NCBI RefSeq assembly: GCF_000522985.1
Contig: NZ_CP007128.1
Span: forward strand, 3,022,220-3,086,219
Source of the DNA: Gemmatirosa kalamazoonensis
Lineage (GTDB): Bacteria; Gemmatimonadota; Gemmatimonadetes; Gemmatimonadales; Gemmatimonadaceae
Length of the DNA stretch: 64,000 nucleotides
Direction of reading: 5' to 3'
Shown: positions 1 to 8,693 of the stretch, in pieces
How the letters are laid out: every line of letters starts with the position of its first letter
Position numbering within the stretch: position 1 is the first letter of the stretch
Translations under genes and position numbers: made by a program
The notes under the pieces: model-generated
The model's input: only the letters and a program-made list of their open reading frames with translations
Told to the model about the DNA's origin: nothing
Database searches by the model: none

Positions 1-416
1 GCCTGCGACGCGTCCTCGTAGGAGTCGAACACGCCGAGCGGCGTGACCCGGTTGTCGACGACGCGCGCGACGCCGTACGACTTGCGCAGCGGGTCGTACT
101 GCAGCACCACGTCCCACTCCTGGGTGCCGCGCAGGTCGTCGAACCACCCCGCGACCGTCCACAGCTCCACCCGGAAGTGCACGCGTAGCGGGAACCCGTG
201 CTCGAGCAGGTCGCGCATCTCGCGCTCGGCGAGCACCCCCGACATCAGCACGAGCGGGCCCTCCGTCGCGCGCGACGCGGGGTCGGGCAGCCGGATCTCG
301 ATCCCCGGCCGTCCGCCCTGCGCCGACAGCGGACGCACCACCCCCGGCGCCGTCGAGAACGCGACGACGGACGCGAGCGGGACGAGGAACCGTCGGCGGA
401 AGCTCGCCGCGGACAT
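1..416 (-). CDS. Secreted protein, DUF4390-like, 3' end outside window
   Basis: This is a partial gene that runs off the left edge; about 138 residues are visible. The ATG lies 10 bases past the stop of the D15-like barrel gene, so it is probably the last visible member of the minus-strand operon. The N-terminus (MSAASFRRRFLVPLAS) is basic then hydrophobic and reads as a signal peptide ending near LSAQ. The mature part has a pattern of the type LLEHGFPLRV, then WFDDL, then LQYDPLRKSYGV and a final VFDSYEDA. That order of short motifs resembles the DUF4390 family, which is often found beside NtrY/NtrX-type two-component genes; that resemblance is from memory and not a search. No function is assigned. 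Confidence 0.6.
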   Translation of the reverse strand, partial: MSAASFRRRFLVPLASVVAFSTAPGVVRPLSAQGGRPGIEIRLPDPASRATEGPLVLMSGVLAEREMRDLLEHGFPLRVHFRVELWTVAGWFDDLRGTQEWDVVLQYDPLRKSYGVARVVDNRVTPLGVFDSYEDASQ

Positions 417-426
417 CACGCGTGGG

Positions 427-2205
427 TCAGAAGCGGCGCCGGACGCGCACGAACACGTTCGCCGGTTGACTCGGCCGCGACACCGACTTCGCGACGTACA
501 GGCCGAAGCTCGCCACGTCCGCCACGCCGCCGCTCCCGAAGTCGATCCCTGCGCCGACGTCGGAGAGGAAGGTGCTCAGTGGCGGGAACTTGCTCGCCGG
601 GTACACGAGATCGCGGTATGCGTCGCCCACGAGCCACCCGCGTCCCGCGTCGGCGAACACCACCCAGCGCGCCGCCGTGTGCACCGCCACGTGCTCCCAC
701 AGCGCGTCGCCGAACGGGAGACCGAGATGCACGGCGCCGCGCATCTCCAGCTGCGCGAGCGCCATCCGCTCGCACTGCGCGGGAGATCCCGACGGCTGCA
801 GCCCGAGCAGGCCGCACTGACCGAGGTCCGTCGCGCTCGACGTCGGCTTGCGGAAGTCGAACCCCGGCAGCGCACCCGGCCCCGACACCGACAGTCGTCG
901 CTCGAGCGGCAGCGGGTCGCCGGCGAGCCATCCGCCGAGTACCAGGCGCGCGTTGAGCTGCACGTCCGGCGACAGCCGGTTGTACCGCCGCGCGTCGAGG
1001 AACCCGCGCGCGTACCGGTGGCGCCCCGGCTTCGCGTCGCGCGCGCCGGGCAGCGGCACCGGCGAGAACACCGGCGATACGTCCGCCGCGACCGGCCCGA
1101 ACGTCGTCACGTCGCCGACGCCGTGCTCGTAGTCGGCGTCGAGGTACCAGCCCGCCCACGGCGTCGCCTCGTCGTTGCGCGTGTCGATGTGCACCGTCGC
1201 GTTCGCGACGTGCATGCGCGCGTCGTCCAGCTGCGGGTTCGGCCGCCACGACGCCGTGTTGCGGAACAGCGTCCACGGGTCGCGCGCGGCGCGGCTCGCC
1301 CATCGCTGGTCGCCTAACGAGAGCGTGAGCGTGCGGTCGTCGCCCGCGTGCAGCGACGCGTACGCGGTGCCGCCGTGGCGGCCGTAGTAGTCGCGGAAGT
1401 CGCGGTGCAGGAAGAACGTCGCCAGCCCCACCTCGCCGTCGCCGAGCTGCCACGACTCCACCGGCGCGATCTCGTCGTACAGCCGCGCGCCGACGCGGAT
1501 CCCGCGCGAGCGGCCGAACGCCAGCTCCGTCTTCACGAGATGCCCGACCGACGCGCTGTCCTTCGCGCCGTCGAACCCGCCGGACGTGCGGTAGATCACG
1601 AACGCGTCGATGCGCGCGCGCAGCGGGCCGCTGGAGTGCACGAGCGTGGGGCCGACCATGATCGGCAGCCCCTCGACGCGGTTGTACGTGTGCGCGGACG
1701 TCACCGTGAGCCCGGCGTAGTTGCGACGCGCGCCGCCGCTGAGCCACCGCCACCACCGCATCGTCCCTTCCTCTTCCGGCGTCTCCGCGACGATCCGCTC
1801 GCCGTCGCGGTGGAAGTAGAGCACCTGGCGATGGATCTGCAGCTCGCCGCCGATGAACGCCTGCCCGCGCCCGTCGACGATCCCGCCCACGACGGTCACG
1901 TCCCCGTCCACCCGCGCGCCGCGCTGGAACGTGACGTCCGCGTTGATCGCGAGCAGCCGTCCCGTGATGTGCCCCGCCACCGTCACCGGCCCGCCGAGCG
2001 ACGCGACGTCCCCCGTGATCGTGCGTCCCGAGTCCACGGTGAGCGGACCGACCACGCGCGTCGTCGTCGGCGCGTTGTACAGCTCCACCACCGCGCGCGC
2101 CACGTCGCGCGGCAGCGACGGCTCGTCGCGCTCCGACACCTGGGCGCGGAGTGCGGGCGCCGCGAGCAGCACGGCGAGCAGAAGTCGCAGGATTCGCTGG
2201 ATCAT
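427..2205 (-). CDS. Bactofilin-like/D15-type outer-membrane barrel protein
   Basis: A 592-residue protein with a clear signal peptide (MIQRILRLLLAVLLAAPALRAQ). Residues about 50-120 have short repeating turns of the form ITGDV, VAGHITG, RVDGDV, VVGGIV, GQAFIGG. That is the right-handed helix pattern of bactofilin or polymer-forming domains. From about residue 160 to the end it looks like an outer-membrane beta barrel of the surface-antigen/BamA-TamA type, with FADAGRGW near the end, a glycine-rich final hairpin and a terminal Phe. The predicted location is the outer membrane with the N-terminal domain in the periplasm. It starts about 13 bases after the corrected stop of the NtrC-type regulator and probably belongs to the same operon. 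The cargo or partner is unknown. Confidence 0.75.
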   Translation of the reverse strand: MIQRILRLLLAVLLAAPALRAQVSERDEPSLPRDVARAVVELYNAPTTTRVVGPLTVDSGRTITGDVASLGGPVTVAGHITGRLLAINADVTFQRGARVDGDVTVVGGIVDGRGQAFIGGELQIHRQVLYFHRDGERIVAETPEEEGTMRWWRWLSGGARRNYAGLTVTSAHTYNRVEGLPIMVGPTLVHSSGPLRARIDAFVIYRTSGGFDGAKDSASVGHLVKTELAFGRSRGIRVGARLYDEIAPVESWQLGDGEVGLATFFLHRDFRDYYGRHGGTAYASLHAGDDRTLTLSLGDQRWASRAARDPWTLFRNTASWRPNPQLDDARMHVANATVHIDTRNDEATPWAGWYLDADYEHGVGDVTTFGPVAADVSPVFSPVPLPGARDAKPGRHRYARGFLDARRYNRLSPDVQLNARLVLGGWLAGDPLPLERRLSVSGPGALPGFDFRKPTSSATDLGQCGLLGLQPSGSPAQCERMALAQLEMRGAVHLGLPFGDALWEHVAVHTAARWVVFADAGRGWLVGDAYRDLVYPASKFPPLSTFLSDVGAGIDFGSGGVADVASFGLYVAKSVSRPSQPANVFVRVRRRF

Positions 2206-2218
2206 CGTCGTCTGACGG

Positions 2219-3615
2219 TCACGGCCCGCTGATGCCGAGCCGCTTCATACGCCGGTAGAGGCTCGGGCGATCCGTCTGGAGGCGGCGCGCCGCCTCCGCG
2301 ACGTTCCCCGCGGCCGCCGCGAGCGCGCGCGCGAGATCAGCTCGCGCTCGTAGTCGTCCAGCGCCTCCGTGAGCGGCACCTCGCCGTCGACGCTTCCCCG
2401 CGCGGCATCGCGTGGGGCCGGCACGGCGGCGAGCGCCGACGTCGGCGTGTCGTCCACCGGCAGCACCTCGCGCACGTGCCACCCGGTCACGCGCTCGCCG
2501 CCGTGCAATATCGCGAGCCGCTCCACGATGTTCGCCAGCTCGCGCACGTTCCCCGGCCAACGATAGCGCGCCAGCGCCCGCATCGCGTCCTCGCCCCACT
2601 GCGGCGCCGGTGCCCCCGACCGCGCGCGGTAGAGCGCGGTGAAGTGCGTCACGAGCGCGGGCAGATCCTCCAGTCGGTCGCGCAGCGGCGGCAGCGCCAC
2701 CGGCACGACGTTCAGGCGGAACAGCAGATCGTCGCGGAACGTCCCCTCGCTCGCGCCGCGCGCGAGGTCCTTGTTCGTCGCCGACACGATGCGCACGTCG
2801 ACGCGGATCGGCTTTCCGCCGCCCACGCGCTCGATCTCGCCGGCCTCGATCGCGCGCAGCAGCTTCGCCTGTGCCTCCGCGCCGAGGTCGCCCACCTCGT
2901 CGAGCAGCAGCGTGCCGCCGCTCGCGAGCTCGAACCGCCCGATGCGCCGCTCGGTCGCGCCGGTGAACGCGCCGCGCTCGTGGCCGAACATCTCGCTCTC
3001 CACGAGGTCGCGCGGGATCGCCGCACAGTTCACGCGCACGAACGGCTTGTCGCGCCGCGGGCTCGCCGCGTGGATCGCCGCCGCCGCGAGCTCCTTCCCC
3101 GTGCCGCTCTCGCCCGTGATCAGCACGCGGGCGTCGCTCGACCCCACGCGCGCGAGCAGCTCGCGCAGCGCGTGCATCGGTGCGCTGTCGCCGATCATCG
3201 TCCCGGCGAGCCCCAAGTCCTCGCGCAGCGCGCGTGCGGCGCGCCGTGCCTGCCGCAGCTCAAGCGCCGCCGCGAGCGCGAGCAGCACGCCCTCGGGCGT
3301 CAGCGGCTTCTCGAGGAACGTGAACGCGCCGAGCTTCGCGGCACGCACTGCGTCGGCGAGCCCCGCGCGTCCGCTCATCATCACGACCGGCACGTCCGGG
3401 AAACGCTCGCGCAGCTTCTCCAGCACCACGAGCCCGTCGAGCTCCCCCGGCATCATGAGGTCGAGCAGCGCGACGTCCGGCTCCGCGGCCGCCGCCTGCG
3501 CGAGCCCGCTCGCCCCGTCCGCCGCGTCGCGCACTTCGTAGCCCTCCGACGCGAGCAGCGCGCCGACCATCCGGCGGATGTTCGGCTCGTCGTCGACGAG
3601 CAGGACGCTCGGCAT
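2219..3615 (-). CDS. NtrC-family sigma-54 response regulator, frameshifted near its C-terminus
   Basis: The receiver domain spans residues 1-115 with acidic D8/D9, phosphoacceptor D52 (LLDLMMPG) and K103. The AAA+ domain follows, with Walker A near 168-175 (GESGTGKE), an intact GAFTGA loop at 215-220 and Walker B near 234-241 (GGTLLLDE). The GAFTGA loop is the sigma-54 contact, so this should be a bona fide enhancer-binding activator. The reading frame drifts at an alternating CG tract (2323-2333) and stops at 2245. Removing one CG unit restores a normal Fis-type helix-turn-helix (NVAEAARRLQTDRPSLYRRM) ending at 2219. Its start overlaps the stop of the upstream gene (TGATG). The cognate kinase is the first gene of the operon. 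Whether the frameshift is real or an assembly error cannot be decided here. Confidence 0.88.
2323..2333. repeat. Alternating GC tract at the response-regulator frameshift
   Basis: Eleven bases of uninterrupted G-C alternation. Taking out one dinucleotide puts the Fis helix-turn-helix back in frame with the AAA+ domain. Confidence 0.75.
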
Positions 3616-4208
3616 CAGTGCGGCGTTAGGACGCGCCCCCCCGCCTCCGCGCGCGTGGGCCCCGCGACGCGCGCCGGCGGATCCGGAAGTCGCTCGGTGA
3701 GGAGCATCGCCGAGTACCGTTGGGCCTCCGCGGCGCGCTCCACCTCGAGCGCGATCGACTCCACCGTCTGCTCGATGCGCTGCAGCCGCGGCGCGTCGTC
3801 CGTGCGGCGCGTGGTCGCGCGCCGGAACATGCGCCCCATCGTGTGCAGCACGATGTACAGCATGAGCGCGGCGAGCGATGCCGCGACCGCGCCGCCCACC
3901 GCGCCGAGCACGAGCAGGTCGTCCTCCTGCAGCGGGCGGCCGTTGATCTTCACCATCGCGTCGCGTCCCGATTGCGACGTCGACGCCACCCGCGTGATCG
4001 CGTCGTTCAGCGCGCGCGGGTCGACGACGGGGCGCCCGTTCACCGTCACGGTCACCTTGCCCTCGGGCGTCGTCGTCACAGTCGTCACGCGTCCGCGGTC
4101 GGTGATCGTCGTCGAGCGCCCGTCCGGGCTCGTGATCACCTGCACGCCGCCGCGCGTCGTCACCTCCACGCCGCGGCCGAACGAGTCGTCGTTGGATTGT
4201 GTCGGCAT
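3615..4208 (-). CDS. Membrane-anchored two-component accessory protein, paralogue 3
   Basis: A 197-residue protein of unknown function. Residues 1-75 are rich in short Thr/Val strands (GVQVITSPDGRSTTITD and similar). One transmembrane helix follows around residues 100-125 (GAVGGAVAASLAALMLYIVL), then a charged coiled-coil-like tail. The tail carries the motif shared with both upstream neighbours: IEQ.vEsiAlEVERaaEAQRY....LLTERLP..PAR. Only 3 bases separate it from the preceding gene, and its stop overlaps the regulator start, so it is translated with them. The layout suggests a periplasmic or surface strand domain tied through one helix to a cytoplasmic coiled coil, or the reverse. It may sense or scaffold for the kinase; that role is inference from context. 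Confidence 0.75.
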   Translation of the reverse strand: MPTQSNDDSFGRGVEVTTRGGVQVITSPDGRSTTITDRGRVTTVTTTPEGKVTVTVNGRPVVDPRALNDAITRVASTSQSGRDAMVKINGRPLQEDDLLVLGAVGGAVAASLAALMLYIVLHTMGRMFRRATTRRTDDAPRLQRIEQTVESIALEVERAAEAQRYSAMLLTERLPDPPARVAGPTRAEAGGRVLTPH

Positions 4209-4211
4209 CGG

Positions 4212-4919
4212 TCAGCGAACCTGTTCGGCGGCAGCGATCGAGCGCGCCGGCGCTTCCGGCAGCCGCTCGGTGAGCAGTCTCACGGAGTAGCGTTGCGCCT
4301 CCGACACGCGCTCCACTTCCACGGCCATCGTCTCGATCGCCTGCTCGATGCGGTCGAGCCGGCGCGAGAGCTCCGGATCCGACGGGGCCGGCGGCGCCCC
4401 GCGACGGTCCATCCGCCGCGCGAACGCGCGCGAGAGCGGGAAGCCGATGATGACGATCGCGAGGATGCTGAGCACCATCCCGATCAACTGTATCACGCCG
4501 TCCGGCAAGTCGCCGCGCGGCGGCCCGAACGGCCCCATCGGCGGTTGCGCCGCGATCGCGCGCGACGCCGCCCGCGCCGCGTCGCGCCCGATCGCCTGTG
4601 GGTCGATCACCGTCGTGACCTTGCCGTTCTCGCGGATCGTCGTCACGCCGCTCGGATCCGTGGAGATCGTCGTCGTCTTGCCGTCGTGCTGGATCGTCGT
4701 CTGCTGCGTGCCTTCCTGATCGGACGACGTCACCACGCCCCCCGTCGGGGCCTGCGCCGCGAGCACGGGGCGCACGTCGACGGAGGCGTGCCCCGCGCGT
4801 CCGGCGGCGCGCTCCGCGTCGCGCGCGGCGTCACGCGCGCGCGCCAGCTCGCTCGCCACGCGCGCGTCGGGGACCGGCGGCGGAGCCGGGGTCTGTGGCT
4901 GCACGTGTAAGACGCTCAT
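4212..4919 (-). CDS. Membrane-anchored two-component accessory protein, paralogue 2
   Basis: A 235-residue protein if it starts at the ATG that overlaps the previous stop (ATGA); an upstream ATG at 4955 in the same frame is less likely. The N-terminal part is Pro/Ala-rich, followed by Thr-rich strand repeats (TTIQHDGKTTTIS, VTTIRENGKVTTV). There is one transmembrane helix near residues 145-165 (VIQLIGMVLSILAIVIIGF) and a tail with IEQAIETMAVEVERVSEAQR and LLTERLPEAPAR. This tail matches the tails of the genes on either side, and the Thr-rich strands match those of paralogue 3. Function is unknown. It lies between a histidine kinase and its NtrC-type regulator, which implies a part in that signalling pathway. 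Confidence 0.75.
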   Translation of the reverse strand: MSVLHVQPQTPAPPPVPDARVASELARARDAARDAERAAGRAGHASVDVRPVLAAQAPTGGVVTSSDQEGTQQTTIQHDGKTTTISTDPSGVTTIRENGKVTTVIDPQAIGRDAARAASRAIAAQPPMGPFGPPRGDLPDGVIQLIGMVLSILAIVIIGFPLSRAFARRMDRRGAPPAPSDPELSRRLDRIEQAIETMAVEVERVSEAQRYSVRLLTERLPEAPARSIAAAEQVR

Positions 4920-5221
4920 CGCGGCCGCTCCTCTCGCTGCGCGCTCTCGGCCCACGGCGCGCCGCCCGGTGCGACCTCGGCGCTCGTGCGCTCGGCGAGC
5001 AGCTTCGTCGTGAATCGCTGCCCCTCGGAGATGCGCTCCACCTCCACCGCGATCGCGTCGATCGCCTGCTGCATCTGCGCGAGTCGCGCGCTCAGCTCCG
5101 GCGGCACGCCGCTCGGCGCGCTCTCGATGCGCCGCGCGTAGGCGCGCGCCAGCGGGATGCCGATCACCATCACCGTCGCGGCGATGATGCCGACGATCGG
5201 AATGAGGAAGGGATAGATCAT
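4916..5221 (-). CDS. Membrane-anchored two-component accessory protein, paralogue 1 (short)
   Basis: A 101-residue protein with the same architecture as paralogues 2 and 3 but without the Thr-rich N-terminal domain. A transmembrane helix starts at once (MIYPFLIPIVGIIAATVMVIG), then a basic stretch, then the shared coiled-coil motif (MQQAIDAIAVEVERISEGQR followed by LLAERT). Its ATG overlaps the kinase stop (ATGA), and its own stop overlaps the start of paralogue 2 in the same way, so translation is coupled across the set. A longer open frame reaching to 5707 is only read-through over the kinase gene. Function is unknown. Confidence 0.75.
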   Translation of the reverse strand: MIYPFLIPIVGIIAATVMVIGIPLARAYARRIESAPSGVPPELSARLAQMQQAIDAIAVEVERISEGQRFTTKLLAERTSAEVAPGGAPWAESAQREERPR

Positions 5222-6473
5222 GCGCTCACGCTCCACGACTCGGCCGACGCCGGCGGACCGGCGACGGGCAGGATGAATCGGATCTCGGTGCCGCGCCCCT
5301 CGGCGCTCTCCGCCTCCACCGCGCCGCCGTGCGCCATCACGGTCTGTCGCGCGATCGCGAGGCCGAGCCCCGTGCCGCTCGGCTTGTGTGTCACGTACGG
5401 ATCCCAGATGCGCGGCAGCAAGGTCGGCGCGATGCCGCACCCGGTGTCCGCGACGGCGACCACCACGGCCGTACAGTCGCGCAGCCGTGTCGGTGACACG
5501 CGGACCGCGATGCGTCCGCCGCCCGCGCACGCGTCCACCGCGTTCAGCAGCACGTTCGACAGCGCGCGCGCGCCAGCGCGTCGTAATGTCCACGCACGAG
5601 CGGCACATCCGGCGCCACGTCGACGTCCACGGGGAGCGACTCGGGCACCGTCGTCTTCGCCGCCCAACGCGCGAGCTCCCCGACGTCCACCTCCGATGCC
5701 GGACCATCGGGCAGGCGACCGAACTGGCCGAAGCTGCGCGCCATCGCCTCCAGCCGCGCCGTCTCCGCCGCGAGCACGTCCACCGCGTCCGCCTGCGCCG
5801 GCGTCGCGTCGCGCCGCAGCCGATCGATCGCGAACCGGATCGGCGTGAGCGGGTTCTTGAGCTCGTGCGCGACCTGGCGCGCCGTCTCGCGAAACGCCGC
5901 CGCGCGCTCCGCTTCCAGCGCGCGCGCGCGTCCGAGCTCCAGCTCGCGCGCCATCGTGCGCATGCGGTCGCGCAGCGTTCCGAACTCCGGTGCGCCGCGC
6001 GGCTCCGGCTCCTCGGGGAGCGACCGGCCGGCCTGCACGAGCGCCGTCCACCGCACGAGCTGATCGAGCGGTCGGCTGAGCTGCCGACTGAGATGCCCCG
6101 CCACGCGCGACGCGACCACCGTCAGCACCAACGCGCCGAGCACGCCCACGACCAGCACCGCGCGCACCACGCGTGGGGCGACGAAGCTGTAGCGGCGCGC
6201 GAGCTCGAGCGACCGACGCAGCTCCTGCTCGTGCGCGTCGAGGTCACGGCGCTCCGCCGCCCCGAGCGCCGCGCCGCTCGCGGCGCGGGCGCGTGCGACG
6301 GCCAGCGCGCGTTCGCCCGTCGTCGCTGCCCGCTCCCACGCCGCGCTCCCGCTCACGAGCGGCAACGCGCGGCTCACCGTTCCCGCCCACAGCAGCGTCA
6401 GGAGCACCGACGGACATACGGCGAAGAGCAGCAGGATGGTGAACAGGCGCGAGCGGAACCGGTAACGCTTCAC
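5218..6473 (-). pseudogene. NtrY-like sensor histidine kinase, frameshifted
   Basis: The intended protein is about 417 residues. It has a first transmembrane helix at 8-30, an extracytoplasmic loop, a second helix at 103-123 (VVRAVLVVGVLGALVLTVV) and a HAMP-like linker. The H box follows with H203 (QVAHELKNPLTPIRFAIDRL), then the N box (NVLLNAVDACAGGG), the G1 box (DTGCGIAP), an F-like box and the G2 box (GTGLGLAIARQ). The H-box wording with KNPLTPI is typical of NtrY-type kinases. The frame breaks at the alternating GC tract 5562-5573, just before the N box. Dropping one GC unit restores a complete kinase. It is the first gene of the operon and is divergent from yjbQ. All catalytic boxes are present, so the break may be an assembly error or tract-length variation rather than decay. 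Confidence 0.85.
5562..5573. repeat. Alternating GC tract at the kinase frameshift
   Basis: Twelve bases of G-C alternation. The upstream frame ends soon after it in a stop, while the kinase N box continues in another frame. A change of one dinucleotide joins them. A 13-base tract of the same kind at 5918-5930 in the same gene is in frame. Confidence 0.75.
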
Positions 6474-6575
6474 TGGAACGCCGTACGCTGTGCGCGCGGA
6501 TGGGGTTTCCAGAACTTACCCCTCCGCCCACCTTCCGGCGACTCCTGAGCGAAGCGAAGGACCTGCCCTCGTGCC

Positions 6576-6998
6576 ATGAAGACCCACACCGCGTACCTGA
6601 CGTTCGAAACCCAGAAGCGGCAGGAGATCATCGACATCACCGACGAGGTCGAGGCCTGCCGCGCCGCCGCCGGCATTCGCGAGGGGTTCGTGCTCGTCTC
6701 CGCGATGCACATCTCCGCCTCCGTCTTCGTGAACGACCACGAGCCGGGGCTCTGGCAGGACATCCTGCAGTGGCTCGAGCAGCGCATCGCGCCGTGGTCC
6801 CCCGATGCCTACCGGCACAACGCCGGCACCGGCGAGGACAACGCCGCCGCCCATCTGCGCTCGCTCACCGTTGGGCACGAGGTGATGGTCCCCGTCACTG
6901 CGGGGCGGCTCGACTTCGGTCCGTGGCAGCGCGTGTTCTACGGCGAGTGGGACGGCCAGCGCCCGAAGCGCGTGATCCTGAAGGCGATGGGCGAATGA
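6576..6998 (+). CDS. yjbQ: YjbQ/UPF0047 family protein
   Basis: A 140-residue protein covering the whole UPF0047 family length. Recognisable features are the opening beta strand with DITDEVE, the VSAMHISASVFVNDHEPG segment, the HN.gtGEDNAAAHL motif and the C-terminal VPVTAGRLDFGPWQRVFYGE with the PKRV ending. Family members form trimers with a metal-binding site built from conserved His and Asp/Glu residues, and some show weak thiamine-phosphate-synthase activity in vivo, though the true role is debated. The gene stands alone, divergent from the kinase operon and about 100 bases upstream of the acyl-CoA ligase. No strong Shine-Dalgarno sequence is visible before the ATG. Confidence 0.93.
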   Translation: MKTHTAYLTFETQKRQEIIDITDEVEACRAAAGIREGFVLVSAMHISASVFVNDHEPGLWQDILQWLEQRIAPWSPDAYRHNAGTGEDNAAAHLRSLTVGHEVMVPVTAGRLDFGPWQRVFYGEWDGQRPKRVILKAMGE

Positions 6999-7097
6999 CC
7001 CGCGGCGCCGCCGCTGCGTGGCCGCGTCGCGGCCTCTACCTGGCGCCCGCCGCGTGACTTAGCTTGCGCGGTTGATGATCCCGCCCGTAGCCCACTG

Positions 7098-8693
7098 ATG
7101 GCCGAGAACTGGACGCTGGCCCAGGTGTTCGCGCGCCGTGCCCACGAGCACCCGGAGCGCCTCGCCGCCGTCGCCGCGAACGGGCGCACGCTCACCTACG
7201 GTCAGCTCGACGCGCGCGCGTCGGCCATGGCCGCGGCGCTCTCCGAGCTCGGCATCGGTGCCGGTGACCGCATCGCCGTCAACATGCCGAACTGCCTCGA
7301 GTGGCTCGTCGCGCTCGGGGCCACCGCGAAGCTCGGCGCCGTCGTCGTGCCGGTGAGTCCGCGGCTCAACTTCCACGAGTTGAAGTACCAGCTTCGGCAC
7401 GCGGAGGTGTCCTGCGCGTTCACCGTCGAGCGGCTCGGCGGGATCGACTTCCTGCAGATCTTCGAGCAGTTCATCACCGAGCTTCCCGACCTGCAGTATT
7501 TGGTCACGGTTGGTGACGAAGATCTCTGGTACGACGACCGCATCTTCCAGTTCGAGGATCTGCTCTCGAAGGGCGAGGGGCGGCCGGCGCCGTCGGGCGC
7601 CGACGTCGGCGACGACGCCGACGTGGCGCTCATCTACACCTCGGGCACCACCGGCAAGCCGAAGGGCGTGCGCCTCGGCCACCGCGGCGTCGTCGAGACC
7701 GCGGTGCGCACCGGCGAGGCGATCGAGATCGACCCCACGGACCGCGTGTTCGCCGCGGTGCCGATCTTCGCCATCTTCGGCTTCAGCGTCGCCGTCGGCG
7801 TGCTCGCCTCCGGCGCGACGCTCGTGCTCCAGCCGGAGTTCGATGCGCGCGATGCGCTCGCGCTCATCGTGCGCGAGCGCGTCACCGTGCTGCACGGCGT
7901 GCCCACCACCTTCCACCTGCTCATGCGGGAGCCGAGCTTCGACGGCGCGCGTCTGCGTCAGGCGGGGCTGCGCACCGGCATCGTCGCCGGCAGTCCGGTG
8001 AGCGAGGATCTCGTGCGTCGCATTCGCCGGTGGTGCGACGTGCAGGTGGCGTACGGCCTCACCGAGACCGGCCCCACGGTGACCGTCACGTGCTTCGCCG
8101 ACCCGGCGGACAAGCGCGCGACCACCGTGGGGCGTCCGCTTCCCGGTGTCGAGGTCATGGCGGTGGACGTGCTCACCGGACAGCTGCACGGTCCCGCGGA
8201 GGCCGTCGGCGAGATCGCGGTGCGCGGCCCCGGCCTCATGCTCGGCTACGCGCGCATGCCGGGCGAGACTGCCCGCTCGTTCACGCCCGAGGGCTTCTTC
8301 CTCACCGGTGATCTCGGCATCATCGACGAGGACGGCTATCTCCGCGTGATCGGGCGGCGAAAGGAGACGATCCTGCGCGGCGGCTTCCAGATCTTTCCCC
8401 GCGAGGTGGAGGATCGGCTCCGCGCACACCCTGGCGTCGACGACGTCTGCGTGATCGGCGTTCCCCACGACGTGCTCGGGGAGCTGATCTGCGCGTGCAT
8501 CGTCCCCGTCGAGGGCGCCGTCATCACGGGCAACGAGATCAAGGCGTTCGCCCGTGACACGATGGCCGATTTCAAGGTCCCAGACATCGTGCGCTTCTTC
8601 GACGCTTTCCCGATGACCGGGAGCGGGAAGGTGCGGCGCCGAGAGCTCGAGCGCACCGTCGCGCTCGACCCCACTGTCCTCACAGGTACATGA
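7098..8693 (+). CDS. Acyl-CoA synthetase / AMP-dependent ligase
   Basis: A 531-residue member of the ANL (class I adenylate-forming) superfamily, with the normal length for a fatty- or aryl-acyl-CoA ligase. The P-loop-like A3 motif [14 protein letters not shown] is near residue 180. The A5 motif ([11 protein letters not shown]) is near 318, and A7/A8 ([18 protein letters not shown], then KETILRGG) near 400. The catalytic A10 lysine is in [10 protein letters not shown] close to the end. It should activate a carboxylic acid with ATP and transfer it to CoA. The substrate cannot be read from the sequence; FadD-like medium/long-chain or cyclohexanecarboxylate-type substrates fit equally. Its stop overlaps the start of the NYN gene (ATGA). 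Confidence 0.88.
   Translation: MAENWTLAQVFARRAHEHPERLAAVAANGRTLTYGQLDARASAMAAALSELGIGAGDRIAVNMPNCLEWLVALGATAKLGAVVVPVSPRLNFHELKYQLRHAEVSCAFTVERLGGIDFLQIFEQFITELPDLQYLVTVGDEDLWYDDRIFQFEDLLSKGEGRPAPSGADVGDDADVALIYTSGTTGKPKGVRLGHRGVVETAVRTGEAIEIDPTDRVFAAVPIFAIFGFSVAVGVLASGATLVLQPEFDARDALALIVRERVTVLHGVPTTFHLLMREPSFDGARLRQAGLRTGIVAGSPVSEDLVRRIRRWCDVQVAYGLTETGPTVTVTCFADPADKRATTVGRPLPGVEVMAVDVLTGQLHGPAEAVGEIAVRGPGLMLGYARMPGETARSFTPEGFFLTGDLGIIDEDGYLRVIGRRKETILRGGFQIFPREVEDRLRAHPGVDDVCVIGVPHDVLGELICACIVPVEGAVITGNEIKAFARDTMADFKVPDIVRFFDAFPMTGSGKVRRRELERTVALDPTVLTGT

Noticed and set aside
43-1317. Long plus-strand open frame of 424 codons
   Set aside because: It is antisense to the D15-type barrel gene, Arg-rich and without domain signals; a shadow of high GC content.
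2476-4290. Plus-strand open frame of 604 codons
   Set aside because: It lies over the regulator and the accessory genes on the other strand and has the low-complexity Arg/His composition of a shadow frame.
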